DNA from: Homalodisca vitripennis
Taxonomy: Eukaryota; Arthropoda; Insecta; Hemiptera; Cicadellidae
Assembly: GCF_021130785.1 (NCBI RefSeq)
Contig: NC_060215.1
Span: 64,422,501-64,486,500, forward strand
Length of the DNA: 64,000 nucleotides
Direction: 5' to 3'
The first letter of the stretch is position 1; each line of letters starts with the position of its first letter. The notes below the pieces were generated by a model. The model was not told the DNA's origin and did no database searches. It saw nothing but the letters and a program-made list of their open reading frames with translations. Shown one piece after another: positions 15,287-26,979 of the stretch. The position numbers and the translations under genes were made by a program.

Positions 15287-16254
15287 TCCCTAATGTCCAG
15301 ACCCAATTTCTTCAAATCGCCAATAGTAGTTACCCTTATTTTTCTGTCATTTTCGGATTTTTTCACAAAAATTTTACCCTCAGAGACCCAAACAAATTTA
15401 TATCCCAGTTCTTTCAGCTTTTTAGAATGGAACAGTATGTCTTTGAAGTAAGGTGTCAAGTGTTCATTGACATACACATTAGTTCTTGGAACGTTTGGCA
15501 CAAAATCAGTAGACTTAATTTCTTTTAACTTAGATGCATTTTTACTCTTTTTTAAGAACGAATCTCTTAATTGACGGTTAGTAAACTGCACAACTATGGG
15601 TTTGGGCCTATCATCTCGCCTGGATGGTATTCTGTGCATAGTCTGAATGTCACTTTTGAAATCAATTTCTACCCCAATTATTTCAGCCAATTTGTCAACT
15701 ATAGGTTTCATTTGTTCCCCCTTATCTTCTGGAACTCCATCAATCTGCAAATTCTTGTTTCTATTGTACTGTTGCAAATTTTCAAATTGGGTCATATATA
15801 AATTTAGGTCATTTTTTAGTTCCATATTTTTTAATTCAAGAGATCTCTGCGACTCAGATAGAACATTCATGTCTTTTTTAAATCCTTTAACTTCCTTATC
15901 ATAGTCATCAATCTTTTTTGAAAAAAATTCCAAGGAGGTCTTAAACTCATCTAATTGAGATTTATTCCTTGCCTCAAATTTAGAAAACTGTTGTTTGATA
16001 GTATCCTCCATCTTTTGCAAGAAATCAGCATGCATTTTTGAAATAAAGTCTTGACTAATGTCCTTAGTTTTAACAGACTTACTTTTACAGGATTTGCATT
16101 TCCAGTTATTTCTTCTGTCCTCACCCATACGATTCCATGTGGTTATCTGAACTTCTGCACACTCAAAATGAAGTCTAGATTTACAATTTGAGCACAATGC
16201 ACAATCATCAATATCTTCCGGTAAAGGATCGCTGCACAAGTTACAATCACTCAT
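15283..16254 (-). CDS. LINE A ORF1: PHD finger, coiled coil, FP-like C-terminal domain
   Basis: Intact 323-codon frame starting at ATG 16254. The N terminus is a PHD-type zinc finger with ligands C4, C7, C21, C24, H29, C32, C53 and C56. A long charged, heptad-like coiled coil follows at about residues 75-165. The C-terminal half (about 168-320) contains the QIDGVPE, MHRIPSR, VYVNEHLTP and GKIFVKKSE blocks typical of insect LINE ORF1 proteins, which share a domain with the baculovirus FP25K family. It probably binds and chaperones the element RNA. The stop overlaps the GTG that opens the ORF2 frame, suggesting reinitiation or coupled translation. This is a transposon protein, not a captured baculovirus gene, because ORF2 follows directly. 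Confidence 0.85.
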   Translation of the reverse strand: MSDCNLCSDPLPEDIDDCALCSNCKSRLHFECAEVQITTWNRMGEDRRNNWKCKSCKSKSVKTKDISQDFISKMHADFLQKMEDTIKQQFSKFEARNKSQLDEFKTSLEFFSKKIDDYDKEVKGFKKDMNVLSESQRSLELKNMELKNDLNLYMTQFENLQQYNRNKNLQIDGVPEDKGEQMKPIVDKLAEIIGVEIDFKSDIQTMHRIPSRRDDRPKPIVVQFTNRQLRDSFLKKSKNASKLKEIKSTDFVPNVPRTNVYVNEHLTPYFKDILFHSKKLKELGYKFVWVSEGKIFVKKSENDRKIRVTTIGDLKKLGLDIRE

Positions 16255-16312
16255 GACTGATAATCAAGAAGCGGGAACAACTGATAAGAGCGTCTGTACT
16301 GCTCGGCTGCTA

Positions 16313-16333
16313 CGTGCGTGCGTGTGTGCGTGC

Positions 16334-16394
<61 letters not shown>

Positions 16395-16405
16395 CGCGCG
16401 CGCGC
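16313..16405. repeat. (GT)n/(CG)n microsatellite at the 5' side of LINE A
   Basis: CGTG-rich start, then a pure GT run, then a (CG) run ending at 16405. It lies directly outside the 5' leader of LINE A, mirroring the GT array at the other end. Confidence 0.93.
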
Positions 16406-19400
16406 AATATTTTTTAATTTGTTTTACCGACTGTCGTTTTATATTGTGATGATAGAGTTATAGTTTTACAGTTCTCAGAGATTACTGCTGGATCGTAATT
16501 GAAAACGTAGGCATCTATGAGTGAAATAGTTTAACATATTTAGATCCAGCACAACACATTTAGGATTATTTAAAATTTTGAAAAAATTAAGGAGGGTATA
16601 TAAAAATCTGATATACAAACAAAAATTCTATTAAATAAAAATATTAAAACTAAAACAAAATCCTACGTACGTTTTTAAATTTTTATACAGGCTAAACCCT
16701 AAAATGAAACATATACATTAACTTTTTTATTTTTAAATATTTTATAGTGTTTATCATAATATTTTGATAATGATACAATTACTATGATATTGGGCTCAGT
16801 CCAAAAACATTTCACTGAATAAAATTTAAATGTTTCAATGGCTACGTATGCCTATTTTCCACACCTTATATGCCCCCATTGCTAAAACACACATTTTCCA
16901 ACTAAACTGGACAATGATTTTGGAAATAGATCATTACATACCGAAAAATGTATATTGTCGATACCAATCTTTCTAGTGGCCGTTTGAAGACATCGTCAGC
17001 CGCTGATATCCCATTAGCGGTAGCTTTAATATTTGTTTACTCTCTGAGTATTAGTAGTCGTGTGACGATTTTGTCAGTAGATAATCATAGCAGTATGAAT
17101 ATCCTTTCAACTACGCAATACGTAAAAACCCAACTAACCCAAAGTGCACAATATAAATTGTTCACTTGATTGTTAGTGGTCAAAATACCATTTTTGAAAG
17201 ACGTCCCTGACATTGTAGAACTAGTAGCTATGCCCAAAGGGTAGCTATACCCAAAGGGTTATATCAACAACTCCTTGATAACAAGGCCTCAGAACTCGAC
17301 TACGACGTGACGTCAGCACATGTCTCATCAAAACTGATGGCATGTATTTGAAGAATGACAGGTTTTGATCGTTACTCTAGAAAGTATATTGAATGTTATA
17401 CTAATTTTTATCAATAATAAACGTTTTTGCATGAGTGAATAAAAAATAGATAAAAACTCTTTTCTAATTAAACTTTCATAATTTTTAAGTTGTGGCGGTA
17501 CTCAATATAATACTTAATTATATATGTAAATCATTATGATAATTTGCACAATGTAAATTGGGATTTTGTTAGTATTTAAAAAAAATATTTATTGTACAGT
17601 AAATAAAGTCTACGTGCATTTTTATTCAGAATATTAAACTGTTCCGAGAAACAATGTTATTGGTACAAGTATATTTATTGTTTATTATTTAACAATTAAT
17701 GGAAATATCCTGAAAACAATAATTCATCGTTAAGAATGTGAACTTTTTCACCTAAGGTGATATCTGTAAAAGACCAAGAAGACGTTTACAACCTAGATAT
17801 AAATATTAATCTGTATCTTTAAAACATTTGGGTTGTCTACATTGTACTTCTCGACAGTTGTACGTTTCCAGTATCCTTAATAAGGGTCATTTATTTTAAG
17901 TCTACTTTCAACTGCACATAAAAGCACAAAATGTACTCTACTTCACTACCAAGATGAAGAAAAATTGGCGTAGCGTAGAGACTCTTGTGTTGAACAAGCA
18001 AATAAAGTGTACTTTTAGTTCGTTATTTACCCGTATATGAAACGACATATTCTCGAAGTGTATTGCAGTCTGTTGGAATTGTAAGCAGCTTTCAATATTG
18101 AGATCTCGATTCACATCCATAAAAATGAGTATTACATTTTTATTAGGATATTTACGAGAATGTTTTGCAGTACTGAGTAATAAACCACCACATAATAAAC
18201 GACAGTTACTTCTCTGTGCTTACTAATATCCGAGTATGTACCAACAATATTAACCAGGTGTGATTGTAGTTGGTTAGGAATTCATCATTAGGAAAGAATA
18301 TTAAATATTAACCACATGTTTGAATATAGAAATCAGTACATACGCACCTACAACGAATTGTTCATGGTTGATGTGAGAGTTAGATGCTGATAATTCAGAT
18401 ACTTAAGAATTATAAAATAATGCGTATTATAAATCTAAAAAATATCCAACATATTACCATCCACATTTGTTATTTTTCCAAATGCTTCAAAATTCCATCT
18501 AATATCTAACCACAAGCTCTGAGCATGATGCATGTACGTATACTAAAACCTTATTATCATGTAATTAAGGCTATATACTGTATTAATATGCTACCAATTT
18601 CATCCAACAGTATATCGAAATTGCAGTCTGATATTTAAAATAGCAATATTAACAATAGCTGAGGTCACTATACGCGATTATGCCAAACATGTCATTCTAA
18701 ACATTTAAAAGAGACAGTCTACATATTTACTTGCTCCCACTGTTTACATTCACTCAGGAGGTTTGCTATTGAAAAGTGTTGGTTATTAAGAAAGTTGATA
18801 TTTGGTCCCGTTGAGAAAAAACACTTTTCATCGAACACTCGCTTAATCCAGGAAACAGTTTTGTAAAACTAATATATAGGAGGAAAAGCGGTAACATACC
18901 GTACAAGTTTAATTTACGTGGCCTAAAAGGTTTATACAAATATAATTAATATGCCGATAATTTATATTGAGGTGAGATATACGCGTTATTCAAAGTTTGG
19001 GTAAGATTAGGCTTATTTGGGGCCTAGCCTTAATAGTGCAACTAATTGCCAACGTTTATAAAAAATTAAAAATCGGTCAAGAAGCACAATAATTATGTAA
19101 ATAAATTACTTTTAACTTTTTTCTTGTTTGATAGGGTAATTGATTTCGTACAAATGCAATTGTGTTACGAAAATTGGAATTTTGGTTTCGAGGGTTGCTA
19201 TCTATCCTACTTATTGATCTCTATTAAGACAATGCTTCAATGTGGTCACGTGACTGGTTCTGCGGAACTATCGGCGCGTCCCGTCAATCCAAGGGAGGAC
19301 TTGAACTTGAAACTCAATTTCGTGAATAACAATTGTGGTAACATAAACCAGTCAATCTATCCTAAATGGACGATAGCTGACCACGAATGTCTTCAAAATT

Positions 19401-20555
19401 CTAGTACATTATTTTAGCAATTTAAATTTTCGAAACATAATGTTAGTTTAAGGTTGTTTATCAAAATAGTAAATTAGAAACCATATACATTAGTATCTAA
19501 CTTCCTGGTAACAATTTAAACTAAAACTATTTAGAATACTATAAAGCTGTGTATATGATATTGCACTTTAACCTTATATTTACATTAAGTATTAAAAGTA
19601 AACCATACTAAGAACCCATTAGTCGAAATGCTAGTTATATAGCTCGTACTTTTAAACACTATTCAGCACTCCCCCCCCCCCCCCCCCCCCCCCCCCTACT
19701 TAACCATACCATAGGTCCTCTGGAGTGGCCTCTGGATCTCTCACTGGTGAATCTTCACGCAAGTTATGATTCAAATTTTGTTTTAACTAAAGGAACACTC
19801 GGTAAGCTGCACATGGAAATATTGCGTTAAATTCTATAAACTCTGTTATTTATGAACCGAAAGGAATGCGGATTGTTTATGTACGTAATTTTTAAGTTAT
19901 TTTTATTATGAAGTCTATTAATTGTTATTATTCATCCTTAAAGAATTCGGCTTTTGAGAAGTATCTGCTTTTCATGGTAGGTCCAAATAACGATTTAATG
20001 TGCTTATGAAGAAGCTTAAGAATGTGAAGAAATTATACCATAAAATAATAATATTCTGTATATCTGAAGTTAAGGGTAAATGACATAATTATGTCATTAC
20101 GTGGACTACTGCACCTTATCTCTACAATTGTGTAAATAAAGAGGCTTTAGGGCATTCAGATTTTTAAAGCTGTTGTATTTAAGCAAACACTTACAATCAC
20201 GGAGACAGTTATGATCCTCTGTAAGCTCCTTATCTCTTAAAGCAAACAATCCTTACTTCTTGCTGTTTTGACTTTAGATAAATGACTCAATTAAGCTTAT
20301 GGCTTATTCCAATCAATTTGGACAAGATATATATTGTAGCAATCTAGTTTATATTGTTTCCATAGCAGAATATCCCCATTCTGGGTTTAAAAGATTGTTT
20401 TTATTGGGATTAATTTCACATACATACACGCACACATATACACACGACATGTTAGAAATATTTATACTTTTTCGCTTTATAACTACCGCTTGGTAGTAAT
20501 GCTAATGGTTATAAAGTTTTCTAAGGTGAGAAAACTACTAACTCATATATATATT
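16406..20555. other. AT-rich stretch, no gene recognised
   Basis: No coding region or RNA gene recognised. A 17-bp unit ending in CCCAAAGGGT is repeated twice in tandem near 17226-17259. The 97-codon frame at 19124-19417 has a GC-richer middle (about 19240-19310) but no domain that I know. Confidence 0.55.
19671..19696. repeat. Poly-C homopolymer
   Basis: Run of 26 C residues. Long C runs are rare in AT-rich insect DNA and the length is prone to assembly error. Confidence 0.95.
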
Positions 20556-20656
20556 TGTGGTGTAATGGTAGCACATTCATCCGGCAAGTGAGAGATCCGG
20601 GTTCGAGTCCCGGCGGAGCAAGTACTTTTTGTGATTCAATGTTTATTGAAAAATTA
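20556..20656 (+). repeat. tRNA-derived unit, copy 1 (SINE-like)
   Basis: About 101 bases matching the second copy at 20815-20915. It contains pol III promoter-like boxes: an A box TGGTGTAATGG and a perfect B box GGTTCGAGTCC. Its acceptor 5' strand is damaged (TATATTTG context), so it cannot fold as a whole tRNA. The identity continues 36 bases past the tRNA-like part to GAAAAATTA, which a plain tRNA gene duplication would not require. The open frame across it (20555-20794) is an artefact of the tRNA-like sequence. Confidence 0.75.
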
Positions 20657-20814
20657 AATAAGGCTATTGCCATTTATACACATTTGAATAATGTAAACAA
20701 AAGTCGTTTGACAGGTATTTGGTCTTCCGATCATATGTTAGTTTGGTTATTTAAACGCATATGTGAAAGAAAAGGCCAAATACAAAATAATTGAATCGTA
20801 AAAAGTGATGGCTC

Positions 20815-20908
20815 TGTGGTGTAATGGTAGCACATTCATCCGGCAAGTGAGAGATCCGGGTTCGAGTCCCGGCGGAGCAAGTACTTTTTGTGATTCAATG
20901 TTTATTGA

Positions 20909-20915
<7 letters not shown>
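20815..20915 (+). repeat. tRNA-derived unit, copy 2, followed by (AT)n
   Basis: Second copy, 259 bp downstream of the first. Bases 20810-20880 can fold as a tRNA: six of seven acceptor pairs, a short D stem, anticodon stem TTCAT/GTGAG, and a perfect five-pair T stem. The loop CCGGCAA lacks the universal T33 and would give anticodon GGC, which is unusual for a eukaryotic tRNA. I therefore favour a SINE head over a functional tRNA gene. The unit ends in GAAAAATTA and runs straight into an (AT)n tail at 20914-20955. Confidence 0.7.
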
Positions 20916-20954
<39 letters not shown>

Positions 20955-20955
20955 T
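20914..20955. repeat. (AT)n microsatellite
   Basis: AT dinucleotide run directly after the second tRNA-like unit, possibly its expanded tail. Confidence 0.9.
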
Positions 20956-21719
20956 CATACCAATCAGTTAGTTGACGTACTGTTGTATTAATAGAAGGTC
21001 GAAACTGATTGCCTCCGTGGACTTATGCAGGCTTAACTGATAGTGCACTAACACGTATGACCCGTGTATACCCACAAATCTTTTCACATATCTCACAAAA
21101 TATAAAATTTATATTGCAATAACTAAATAAAAGTAAAGAGGACTTTTTAATAACATTAAGAATTAAATTTTGTAATGACAATTGATCTTTTAACTATGGC
21201 CCTTAAACACTAATTATAAAATATTTCAGCTTCCTAGTTAGTGCGTAATGAGATGTGAAGAATGGTAGGTCAGCTCCTTCGTCTAATTGAGGTAGGTAAC
21301 ATGCACAATATCAACTGTAGTATCCTAAGAGCTTCAAAATCTTATCTGTATTCCTTGAAGTCGAGATATGTGATGTTGCTGATGCGGGAACCACACAATA
21401 GATAAGTATTCGAGAATCCTGTCTAATTATCAAATTTTAAAGTTGGAGAAGAATAGCAATATATAGGCCAGATCGGAAACTCTAATGGGAAGCGTAATGA
21501 GTTTAGATGCCCAACATATACAATCTATGGGGTATTCAGATGTTAAAAAAAGTGTTGCGAAAAACGCTGAAGTCATTTATTAACGTACAGCACGAAAATG
21601 TATTATGTGAAATCGTATAATGGATTGTTACGACAGTAGTTTTTCTAGTAAATTATATCACTTTCATTTTGAATCATATAGCATAGCATTTTTCTGCACC
21701 ACTCAGTCTTGTTTACTTC

Positions 21720-22460
21720 TGCAGCGCGATCCCATCAAGTTCGTCACTCAGAACCTAAAAATTTTACATCAGCGAAGAGCAGGAATCTCATATCAATAAC
21801 GTCTTTCACGTCTCTCAGAAATAGAATGAATAAAAAAGGGGCCCAGGATTTGACCCTTGAGGAACACCTCACTTCACAGAAAATGTAATACAGATATTCT
21901 ATTCTTCAAATATGAGTCATTCCAAGATATTAAGGGATCAACAATTCCGTAAGAGCAGAATTTGGCAATCAAATGGTTATGACTCACCTTGTTTAACTCG
22001 AGATAAATGGAATAAACTTGAAGATCCTCGGACAAAACAAACTCGCAGAATCCTGTCAAATTGAAAACTGTTGAGCGTTCTGAGGAAATCTATGCTGTTC
22101 CTGAAGATATTCGGTCCATAAAAGAAGGGCTTGATATGTTCCAAGATATTCAGCTCGAATACCTTGGAGATATAGGACTGAATAGTTATGAATCTCCAAT
22201 TTCTTCTATCGTCTGACTCCATCATTGAAAATGGCAACCACATGCCAGGTCTTCGATGTTGCAAGAAAAGCTCCACTCTTCAGATTGAGATTGTAAAGGT
22301 CAATTAGACTAAGTAGTCCACTACAATTCTTCACCACGTTGGATGGGATACCATCTATACCGCAACCCTCGTTTAGATCAGAACTGCTCAAGCATTTTCT
22401 TGATCCCTTCGGAAGTTTTAGTGATAGACGAAATTTTTCTGATACTGTATGTATCATTAT
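21720..22460 (-). pseudogene. Decayed Jockey-like LINE reverse transcriptase fragment
   Basis: Minus-strand RT pieces in shifting frames. About 22457-22206 carries GCGIDGIPSNVVKNC (RT fingers). Next come a YRPVS-like remnant and QSYISKVFE (about 22190-22150). About 22059-21874 carries the palm-side ELNKVSHNHLIAKF and DSYLKNR. About 21850-21750 has a degraded GPF.ILFLRDVKD and a damaged ADD motif. Frameshifts and stops separate every block, and no ends or target duplication were found. It is an old, dead insertion, and its Jockey-type affinity is inferred from motif spacing. Confidence 0.7.
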
Positions 22461-24222
22461 TTGAGGAACACTATTTTGTGCTTCAGAGTAAATACTTGAA
22501 AATTACTTGGTGAAGAGGTCAGAAATACTTTTAGGAACGTCTATAACTTCATTATCAAGTTTCATTTGGATTATTGCTGAAGAATTACTCCGTAGCTTTC
22601 TAAGGTGACTTCAAAGGATTTTGAGACTGCTAGCAATAACAGCATATAAATGTGACATGTATATTTGGTAGTCTTGTGAGGATTTAATTCTACATGTGAT
22701 CCCACCCCGGGCAAATTCAGCATACCGAAAGTCACTAACAGTTCTCTTGTACAATGCATGGAGGCATTTTTTTTCCAAGGGTTTTTCCGAGGCTGCTTGC
22801 AGGATGATTGAACAACGGAGGAAAAGATGAGGGTAAAACACGTTTCATTGAGGTATGGCTTTTATTCAGGTACTGATACTGGATATTAAGACATAACACT
22901 CCAGTAATGATTAACTTACTTACGGGATGTTGCCAAGTTTCGTGGTCCAATGGTATTTGGCTTATATATAGGTGAGCCTCGCCAACTATATCCATGGTAG
23001 TACAGATTTTGGCCGCATAAACATGCCCTTTAATACTATTTATCTGGGACCCGATTGTAATAACAATGATCACGAAGGCGTCTGCTCTCTGTTTAGGGAT
23101 TGAGAGTAGGTAAACAGAAGCCAGCGAGCCCCTTCGTCAAACAGAGGAAGGAAACATGCATAACATCATATACTTTTTATGTTTAACATAGTTAATGACT
23201 GAATAGACAACAAGGTATATTTGTGCCAAGTTTCATGGCCTAAATTATATTTTTAAGAAAATGTGATCAGTCAAACAATGGTATTTGACTTTTGTGTATA
23301 TAGATATTCGTTTGTTGCAGGTTCAGTAAGCGTGTAGTTAAAATGTGCCAAGTCGTAAATTCAGTCCCTGACACCACTGTTATCCTCGTAGAGGGGTTTT
23401 ATAGATTTGATTTACCATAAAATAATTTTTACCCCTTTCATTTATTGAGCAGACCTTATAATATTAACTGCAGTTTGGTCAGATAACATACCATATAAAT
23501 AACTCAGTGAAGTGGTAGTGTACGGTTTTTATATTTTTTTCATGATAATCGTTTAAAAATAATTATTATCCTTTAATAAAATGAAAATTGAGTACAATTA
23601 TAATATATTAATACACGCTAATTTAATTACCTTAAGCTAGCTAAAGTATTGTTATCTGTACTGTTTAATTATTCGTATATTTCAAAAAGTACAGACTTTA
23701 AGTTTTTTAATTTGTTTGGAACTGCAACATGCACATAGCACAATTTCCTCAGTGATGTTAATTTGTGAAAACAGCTTAACTCTGAACAAGATTTTAATAA
23801 ATTAAAATAAATAAAATTATAAAATTATATTTTAAATTATAATAATTTAAAATTACTACCAATTAAAATTTGTTTAGTGAATTAAACGTTCTCATTTAAA
23901 AGTGACTTCACTTGTTACGAATGCAATATTTTAATGAAAAAAATTAGGCGACACGAAACAAATCAGCCAAGTTTGTATCAACTCGGACGATAAAAAGTCA
24001 TTTTGAATGGGCCTTGAAATAGGACACGTACGAACGTAATGTAGAAACTTTATCCGTTTGAAAAACATTCCGCCGTAGAGAGGAGATTTGCTGATGTTGT
24101 TCGTGATTGGTTTAAAATGTATGGAAGTTAATGCAGTTGCAGAATTAGTGTTCGAGTGTAATAAAAATTTTTTAAACTGTAATAGGTCTTAGTGGACTGT
24201 TCGATATATTATTTAGATATTC

Positions 24223-24264
<42 letters not shown>

Positions 24265-26149
24265 TTATATAATAATTAAATCAAATTTGTGGTGTAGATT
24301 TATAGTACTTTAGACCGAGATTGGGAATTATTTCCATAGAGCATACAGCATTGGTTCACGGTAATTTGGGCAGGATTTTACATTTATTTTCTATCCGCAC
24401 CAAAAGTGAGCTAGGACCGCCATATTCATATATTCGGTCATATATAAATAAATTTAAAAAAATATATATATACATATCCCAGACACATGGAAGGGATACT
24501 ACTGCCTTCTCTACGGCAATTTAATGTCACCTCGTTGTGTTATCCAGTCGTTCCTAGGGATACATATAACTGCCAAAGGTGGCAGATTTCTGGGGCGACA
24601 AATGTTGTATAAGAAATTAAGAAATATATGTAAACTAAAAAAAAGATTCCGAAGAAAGTGATAAAATATATTACAGTGAAACTTGTAAAAACACTAGAGA
24701 AATATGGCCCAAAAAGGCAGGCTCTATGCGTACGTACTATAATACGAGTAGTATCGTTGCTAAAATTAAACCATTCGATTGTTATCCTTCTGCCGGTTAC
24801 TGTGCATTATAATACAGTATATCTTTTCGAATCACTGATTAATTATGAATCGACTCGACATTGCCGACTTTATGTCTCCTACAGATAACAATTATCGTAC
24901 ACATTTTTGACATCGAACGCAATCTACAGACCACGCAATGGCCTGAGCGATCAGGAATGGAATTCTATCTCAAGCAATCATCCCTAGCAATCACACCTTA
25001 GTTCTATTTCACACTGTGCGGTATTTTATAGATTTTTTAAAGTGCTAATGTCGTCTAATAGGCAATTCGTTGTAGCTTGTCTAGATATTATATGAAACAA
25101 CTAAACCAAAAAGATGAAGATTCTGAGTGATGGGTTGGTACTCAATAATTCTGAAGTATATGAGAACTAAGGAAGCATTAGTTAAAAAAATTACACTACC
25201 ACGTGGACAGCTATTAATCATTATGAAAGCCGTTGATCTTGAGATATCTGGCAACTGTTCACAAAAAATTGAGGATCTTAATAATGAGATATAATTTCTC
25301 CTCAAAGTGTAAGTGAAATCGTACCAAAAGTGTTGTGTGATAGGTTTACATTCCTTAATATTATTAAAATATTATTGTATTGTGTTAAGTAATAAATATA
25401 CTGACACAAAATAAAGTGGTATTAAAAGCTTAATTGTGTTACGGTATTATATTAACTATATATTTTTAGGTCAAACATCTCAACAAAAGTTTTTTAAAGT
25501 AATATTCATAAAGCCGAGACAAGTGCTGACAGTAGTGGGACCCGAGCGTGCACAGTGCTCTATCTGATAACAATATTAGTCATTACTCTTAGTCATATCA
25601 TGACTGTTTTGTATTCTTAGATGTAGCCTTTCACAAAATGGAGCCTAGTTTTAGTTTTAATCTTATATTTCTAGTTATACTTATATTTCTTTTTAGTGCA
25701 TGACCCGTTATACATTAAATCAGTGCAGGAACCTGAACTAATGCACACTGATTTGTAATTCTTAGTTAAATTTGTATGTAGTCTGGATGTAGTCTTTTAC
25801 AAAATGTTGGTTAGTGTTTCGTTGATATATCTGCATGAATGCTTAGTTTTATATTATATTTTTAGTGCATGACCTGATGGACATGTATTAGTGAACGGAC
25901 GCAGCTACGTTTTTAGTTGAATGTTACTTTCTCCAAACGTAGCTTATTACAACTTGTAGATCGGCTGAATACGCCATTTGAATTTGAATCTTATCGAGGT
26001 CCTTTCTACAAGTGTTCAATTTAGGGCACGGTATTCTTCCACCGAAATTAGGTGATCTCGGTGACATTGGGTACTAGAGACCGATAACGATCTCTCTGCA
26101 TTTAGAAAATCATCGAGACATTAGTTTTGGATTAATGAAAAGCCATTAA
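22461..26149. other. No gene recognised; (AT)n and a degenerate repeat inside
   Basis: AT-rich with no supportable gene. It contains an (AT)n run at about 24225-24260. A degraded tandem duplication with a period near 170 bp lies at about 25610-25700 and 25785-25880, sharing GATGTAG.CTTT.ACAAAATG and TTTTTAGTGCATGACC. Text near 23127-23168 resembles 21268-21310, on the other side of the decayed LINE. Confidence 0.5.
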
Positions 26150-26700
26150 CAAAAGGAGAGTCCTCCCAAGTTAGCACGAATTCATTTGTGGTAAACTAGC
26201 AGTAACAAATCTCTTATCAATACAGGAACGTGCTCTATCCAAAGTCAGACTGGGTCTACACTTAGATGTTATATATGTTGATTTTACTAAGGCATTCGAA
26301 AAGGTTAACTATAAGATCCTCATGTCAAAGCTCAACTGTTTGGCCGATCACAGGCTGATTGTCAGAATCAGTTCCTGTAGTCACGTCAATTTCCTCAATC
26401 TTCTGGCGTTCCTCTGGGTCCCACCTAGAACCTCACTTACTCAACTTATTCACCAATGAACTGCTTGCGGTTACTGAGTAAGTTCTTTGACGTTGGCTAA
26501 TAATTTTAAAATGTTTTGCAGAGATCTGTTTGGAGGACGATCCTATTCGCCTGCAGCTGTGTCTCGACAGCATTATTGACTTTGGTGTGTATACTATAAT
26601 ACTGAAATCAACACCAAGAATTATTGTTTGAAGAATTTTCCACCTATGTAGTCAACTTTCATTAAGCGATTCTTAATGTAAGAAAATCTAAATTTTTCAT
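26150..26700 (+). pseudogene. Decayed Jockey-like LINE RT fragment
   Basis: Plus-strand remnant. Around 26260-26330 it encodes VIYVDFTKAFEKVNYKIL, the RT motif with the first catalytic Asp. A degraded GVPQ..SHL.P..LNLFTNEL follows near 26400-26460, then DDPIRLQLCLDSIIDF near 26535-26583. Frameshifts separate the blocks. No ends recognised. Confidence 0.7.
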
Positions 26701-26979
26701 ATTGAAACATAATTGAATTAATTGTGATAGAATCAGTAATAAAAAATAATTAGCAGTTTAATCAGATATGAAGAAGTTTTCACTATCTTATATTAACAAC
26801 AATTAATACATTTTTGGTAGCATTACTCCTCAAATTGTTCAAAGTTAGTCTTGTTAAACTCAAAGTTGAAGTATCTAAGAATAATTTTGATTTATATATT
26901 ATAAAATTGTAATAAATTACACCTTGTGATACGTTAATGTGTGTATTTAAATGTGCTTTTTATCTCCTTGTAAACAATC

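Noticed and set aside
15283..16254. FP-like domain taken as an endogenous baculovirus gene
   Set aside because: The frame has a PHD finger and coiled coil and is followed directly by LINE ORF2, so it is a LINE ORF1.
19124..19417. 97-codon plus-strand frame with a GC-richer centre
   Set aside because: No recognisable family, and no splice sites or promoter evident. It may be an old repeat, so it was not called a gene.
20555..20794. 79-codon frame starting MWCNGSTFIRQ
   Set aside because: It is the translation of the tRNA-like unit and the AT-rich spacer behind it.
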